Assembly: GCA_021800255.1 (NCBI GenBank)
Contig: JAJYZC010000034.1
Span: forward strand, 1-38,240
Source: Acidobacteriota bacterium
GTDB lineage: Bacteria; Acidobacteriota; Terriglobia; Terriglobales; Acidobacteriaceae
Reading direction: 5' to 3'
DNA length: 38,240 bases
Position 1 is the first letter of the stretch. Each line of letters opens with the position of its first letter. A program made the translations under genes and the position numbers. Below, one piece after another: positions 37,979-38,240 of this stretch. The notes under the pieces are model-generated. The model did no database searches, was not told where the DNA came from, and worked only from the letters and a program-made list of their open reading frames with translations.

Positions 37979-38240
37979 GACGCAGACTCTGCCGATGCCC
38001 CCCATCGTGATCGAGCCGCATCAGTGGCTGGAGCTTTCCGCCATCTTGAGCACGCATCTGCCGGGCCGCCGGATCTGGGCCTTCGGCTCGCGGGCGACCG
38101 GCCGGCGCGTTAAGCGCTTCTCCGACCTTGATTTGGTCATCGGCGGCACGGAACTGTCTCTGCACGACTCTGCAATGCTCGAAGAGGCGCTGGACGAATC
38201 GCGTCTGCCCTTTAAGGTTGATATTGTGCAATTGGCAACG
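37968..38240 (+). CDS. HI0073-type minimal nucleotidyltransferase (3' end outside the window)
   Basis: The visible 91 residues show the nucleotidyltransferase signature: Gly40-Ser41 in IWAFGSRATGR, then Ser52-Asp53-Leu54-Asp55 in RFSDLDLVIGG. LPFKVDIVQLA follows, where the third acidic residue of the active site (Asp in KVDIV) is expected. It starts within the end of the HI0074-type gene (ATG at 37968) and is therefore coupled to it. The gene runs off the window. Confidence 0.85.
   Translation, partial: MASETQTLPMPPIVIEPHQWLELSAILSTHLPGRRIWAFGSRATGRRVKRFSDLDLVIGGTELSLHDSAMLEEALDESRLPFKVDIVQLAT

Overview
The window is high-GC chromosomal DNA from a soil-type bacterium, most likely an acidobacterium (inference). 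The pointers are an alternative complex III (ACIII, act) operon fused to an A2-type caa3 oxidase operon, a very large secreted protein with choice-of-anchor-D (ASH) repeats, a class II CPD photolyase, and heptamer repeats scattered between genes. No rRNA, tRNA, insertion sequence or canonical CRISPR array was seen.

Layout. Positions 1-1575 hold the 3' part of an alpha/beta hydrolase gene. Positions 1640-4590 (minus strand) hold a zinc-ribbon membrane protein, a MNT-HepT toxin-antitoxin pair, an Amt ammonium transporter and a 60-residue membrane protein. Positions 5290-19215 (plus) form one respiratory locus: actA-actB-actC-actD-actE-actF, a conserved membrane-anchored protein, a SCO copper chaperone, then coxB-coxA-coxC-coxD, closed by a strong terminator. 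Quinol oxidation by ACIII and oxygen reduction by the caa3 oxidase are thus encoded side by side. Positions 19325-25875 hold a photolyase and the 1644-residue exported protein, which has a CRP-like site in front of it. Positions 25996-28509 hold gatC-gatA, then hicB and hicA, then a diverged second copy of the gatA 3' end. Positions 28748-32302 (minus) hold asd-lysC-dapB, the aspartate-family pathway. Positions 32303-33890 are gene-poor. Positions 33891-37514 (minus) hold a DUF4145 protein, DnaK and a peroxiredoxin-like protein. The window ends in a second nucleotidyltransferase pair of the HI0074/HI0073 type, cut by the window edge.

The most unusual object lies at about 32811-33440. Ten hairpins recur with a 49-nt period (one step of 48, one of 50). 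Every one is capped by a GNRA tetraloop (GAAA, GCGA, GAGA or GCAA), and the stems carry compensatory changes with G-U wobbles that make sense only on the plus strand. The run ends in a GAAA-capped 12-bp hairpin with a T-rich tail. Because 49 is not a multiple of 3, this is not a protein repeat. I interpret it as a repetitive structured non-coding RNA of a kind I do not recognise. A second structured RNA candidate lies between actC and actD, where a 9-bp stem would hide the actD ribosome binding site.

A third theme is that two unrelated toxin-antitoxin modules (MNT-HepT behind amt, HicBA behind gatA) each sit between a host gene and an extra copy of that gene's 3' tail.
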